This document shows, piece by piece, positions 62,813 to 64,000 of a stretch of 64,000 nt of DNA. How positions within the stretch are numbered: the stretch's first letter is position 1; every line of letters begins with the position of its first letter. The notes beneath the pieces were generated by a model. The model did no database searches and was not told the DNA's origin. It saw only the letters and a list, made by a program, of their open reading frames with translations. Source of the DNA: Christiangramia bathymodioli (lineage in GTDB: Bacteria; Bacteroidota; Bacteroidia; Flavobacteriales; Flavobacteriaceae); assembly GCA_009735695.1 (NCBI GenBank), contig SRSL01000004.1:207366-271365 (forward strand), given 5' to 3'. The position numbers and the translations under genes are program-made.

Positions 62813-63004
62813 AATAGTTTAGTCGTTTAAGTTAGTAATTGGACTTATGAAGGCCAGGCTTATATATATTCAGGATCAAATTTCGGGCCGTAAAAAACTG
62901 GAAATTCAATAATGATTTCAAAATCATTTAATGCAAATTAAACCTTCTCGTTAGATTTTGGCATCAATTACTTGGCATGAGACAGGTTGCTAATCTCAGA
63001 AAGC

Positions 63005-63068
63005 TGTGTCTTATACTGAAATAGGTTGACCATTTTTGGTTCATTTTTTAAACAGATTAAATGGTCAA
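63005..63068 (-). repeat. probable end region of the IS3 element, with hairpin
   Basis: TTGACCATTT (63026-63035) and AAATGGTCAA (63059-63068) are perfect inverted repeats flanking the transposase stop codon. A TG start at 63005 (TGTGTCTTATACTG) is a possible outer tip of the element, but the opposite end lies outside the window, so terminal repeats and target duplication cannot be checked. Confidence 0.4.
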
Positions 63069-63923
63069 TAGTTCTAATTTTTGCCGGTTCATTTTGTAGG
63101 AGCGGTAGGGTAGGTTGCCTAACATATGAACCTGCTTTGGTGTTTTTAAATTCAGGCTAAAATGCGGCCGTTTTTGATTGTAAACTTCGACGGCACTTCT
63201 GAGCATCTTCCTGGCTAATTTAAGGTTTTTAATGGTTCTTTTTAAGCCGTATTCATATTTGAGGGTTTGATTGATTCGTTCAGCGACTGCATTCTCATAC
63301 GGATCTGACTGCTGGGTCATGCTCATGATAAGTCCGTTCTCTTCAGCAAAACCGGTGTATTCCGGGTTACAGTACTGGATGCCGCGATCGGAGTGATGGA
63401 TCAATTTCTGACCTTTAAATTTCCTGTTTTTAAGGGCCATTTTCAGCGCATCGATACAAAGTGATGTCTTCATATGACTGGCCAGTTTATAGCCCATGAT
63501 TTGCCTGGAATAGGCACCCGTAACCAGTGCCAGGTATGCATGACCTTTTTCGGTTTTAATGTAAGTAATGTCGCTTACCCAGAGTTGTTCAGGCCGGGTA
63601 GGAGCCTTGTCTTTGACCAGGTTCCTGTATTTAAAAAATCGATGTTTAGAATAGGTGGTGATATGATGTTTTTTAGTTCGGGCCACGAGCAGGTTATGGC
63701 TTCTCAGGAAGCGATAGAACTTATCCCTTCCCATCTTAATGCCTTGCTGGCGCATGGATTGTTTCAATAGATCATAGAGTTTAAGCCCACCGGTTCTATG
63801 GCCGATCTCCTGGCGTTTCTCCAGGACCATCTGGCAAACGATGTGTTCTTTTCTATTTTGAGCACGAAGAGATCTCAGGCGCTTGTAAAAGGCCTGTTTC
63901 GAGATCCCAAAACATTGGATCAA
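63057..63923 (-). CDS. IS3-family transposase OrfB
   Basis: 288 aa from the TTG-like position at 63923; in practice it is made as an OrfAB fusion. The HTH_21-type N-part (GISKQAFYKRLRSLRAQNRKE... GIKMGRDKFYRFLRSHNLLV) precedes the rve catalytic core with DDE triad: Asp in WVSDITYIKTEKG, Asp in IHHSDRGIQYCNPEY, and Glu in NAVAERINQTLKYE. C-terminal NQKRPHFSLNLKTP is typical. The frame continues upstream past 63923 as FKKKWLIQCFG, overlapping orfA and showing where the -1 shift joins. Confidence 0.93.
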   Translation of the reverse strand: MIQCFGISKQAFYKRLRSLRAQNRKEHIVCQMVLEKRQEIGHRTGGLKLYDLLKQSMRQQGIKMGRDKFYRFLRSHNLLVARTKKHHITTYSKHRFFKYRNLVKDKAPTRPEQLWVSDITYIKTEKGHAYLALVTGAYSRQIMGYKLASHMKTSLCIDALKMALKNRKFKGQKLIHHSDRGIQYCNPEYTGFAEENGLIMSMTQQSDPYENAVAERINQTLKYEYGLKRTIKNLKLARKMLRSAVEVYNQKRPHFSLNLKTPKQVHMLGNLPYRSYKMNRQKLELLTI

Positions 63924-64000
63924 CCATTTCTTTTTAAACGGTCTTGTTTCTTTTTCTCGATCTCTTTGGCTAATGTTTTGGGCAATGACTTTTTTGCCAT
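63920..64000 (-). CDS. IS3-family OrfA, 3' end only
   Basis: The minus-strand frame at the window edge reads MAKKSLPKTLAKEIEKKKQD, then RLKRNG and TGA (63920-63922). This is the basic/leucine-zipper tail usual at the end of OrfA; the helix-turn-helix part lies beyond 64000, and the Met at the edge is probably internal. The slippery heptamer T TTA AAA (63938-63932) sits 9 nt before the stop in the correct OrfA phase, and a -1 slip leads into the orfB frame. Confidence 0.8.
   Translation of the reverse strand: MAKKSLPKTLAKEIEKKKQDRLKRNG

Larger units (their letters stand above)
63005..64000 (-). mobile_element. IS3-family insertion sequence, partial (continues past window)
   Basis: Comprises orfA (3' part) and orfB with a rve integrase core, arranged for -1 programmed frameshifting. 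The orfA 5' end and one terminal inverted repeat lie beyond 64000. The proximal boundary at about 63005 is tentative. The orfB reading frame is uninterrupted, so the copy may be active. Confidence 0.8.

Noticed and set aside
62813..63004. Region between the vWA gene and the IS element searched for genes
   Set aside because: Only a short AATGATTT/AAATCATT hairpin near 62911-62928; no ORF or clear target-site duplication can be verified.

Overview
The window is a gene-dense stretch of chromosome from a marine-type member of the Flavobacteriaceae (Bacteroidota). A Gramella/Christiangramella-like genus is my guess and is not proven. The assignment rests on several things: -7 boxes of the TAnnTTTG type instead of -10 boxes, many short-signal lipoproteins ending in a Cys, SusC-type carboxypeptidase-regulatory domains ending in EEVVVTGY, a kynurenine 3-monooxygenase, a bTHX gene, and the gene orders rsfS-ftsH-cdsA-psd and ddl/PASTA/rluD. 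Most of it is core genome. I see no rRNA, tRNA, CRISPR array, prophage or plasmid origin, and no gene-free stretch longer than about 300 bases.

Layout. 1-12 kb: the 3' end of kmo, then msrA and a lipoprotein, a cysteine-less zinc-ribbon-family coiled-coil protein with a Nif3-like protein, lpxK, a TPR hybrid histidine kinase, lipA-gap, and an ECF sigma factor overlapping a glycosyltransferase. 11.6-25.4 kb: a fasciclin lipoprotein, murB with an aminotransferase, a DUF1573 protein, valS, the rsfS-ftsH-LUD-cdsA-psd-ACBP cluster, birA, pyrE with an SRPBCC protein, and a NUDIX hydrolase. 25.4-31 kb: an M14 peptidase lipoprotein, then a PQQ-type sugar dehydrogenase translationally coupled to a TonB-dependent receptor. 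31-36 kb: ddl-coaD, PASTA-rluD, yaaA and a UDG-superfamily protein. 36-43 kb: two unlisted tiny genes (one is ribosomal protein bTHX) and a complete trpEGDCFBA operon behind a Trp leader peptide/attenuator. 43-48 kb: a MarR-nitroreductase-YceI cassette with tandem operators, a rhodanese, a subtilase and a beta-barrel protein. 48-53.5 kb: an RND efflux tripartite system. 53.5-61 kb: an M16 peptidase, a formylglycine-generating-enzyme-like lipoprotein, an SQR-like flavoprotein, and an exonuclease/GIY-YIG fusion. 61-64 kb: a vWA protein with a TonB-receptor-type N-terminus, then an IS3-family element running off the right edge.

The most informative non-coding signals are these. The trp attenuator (43022-43173) has a consensus promoter, a leader peptide with three tandem Trp codons, a terminator, and a 7-nt antiterminator overlapping the leader stop codon. 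Two perfect 12-bp operator-like repeats lie in front of the MarR gene. A family of GTCA...TGAC double-hairpin (REP-like) intergenic repeats has two copies inside the trp operon. A 98-nt cloverleaf-like structured element follows rluD. No wholly new multi-gene system is evident. The least-explained candidates are the structured repeats and the coupled PQQ-dehydrogenase/TonB-receptor pair.
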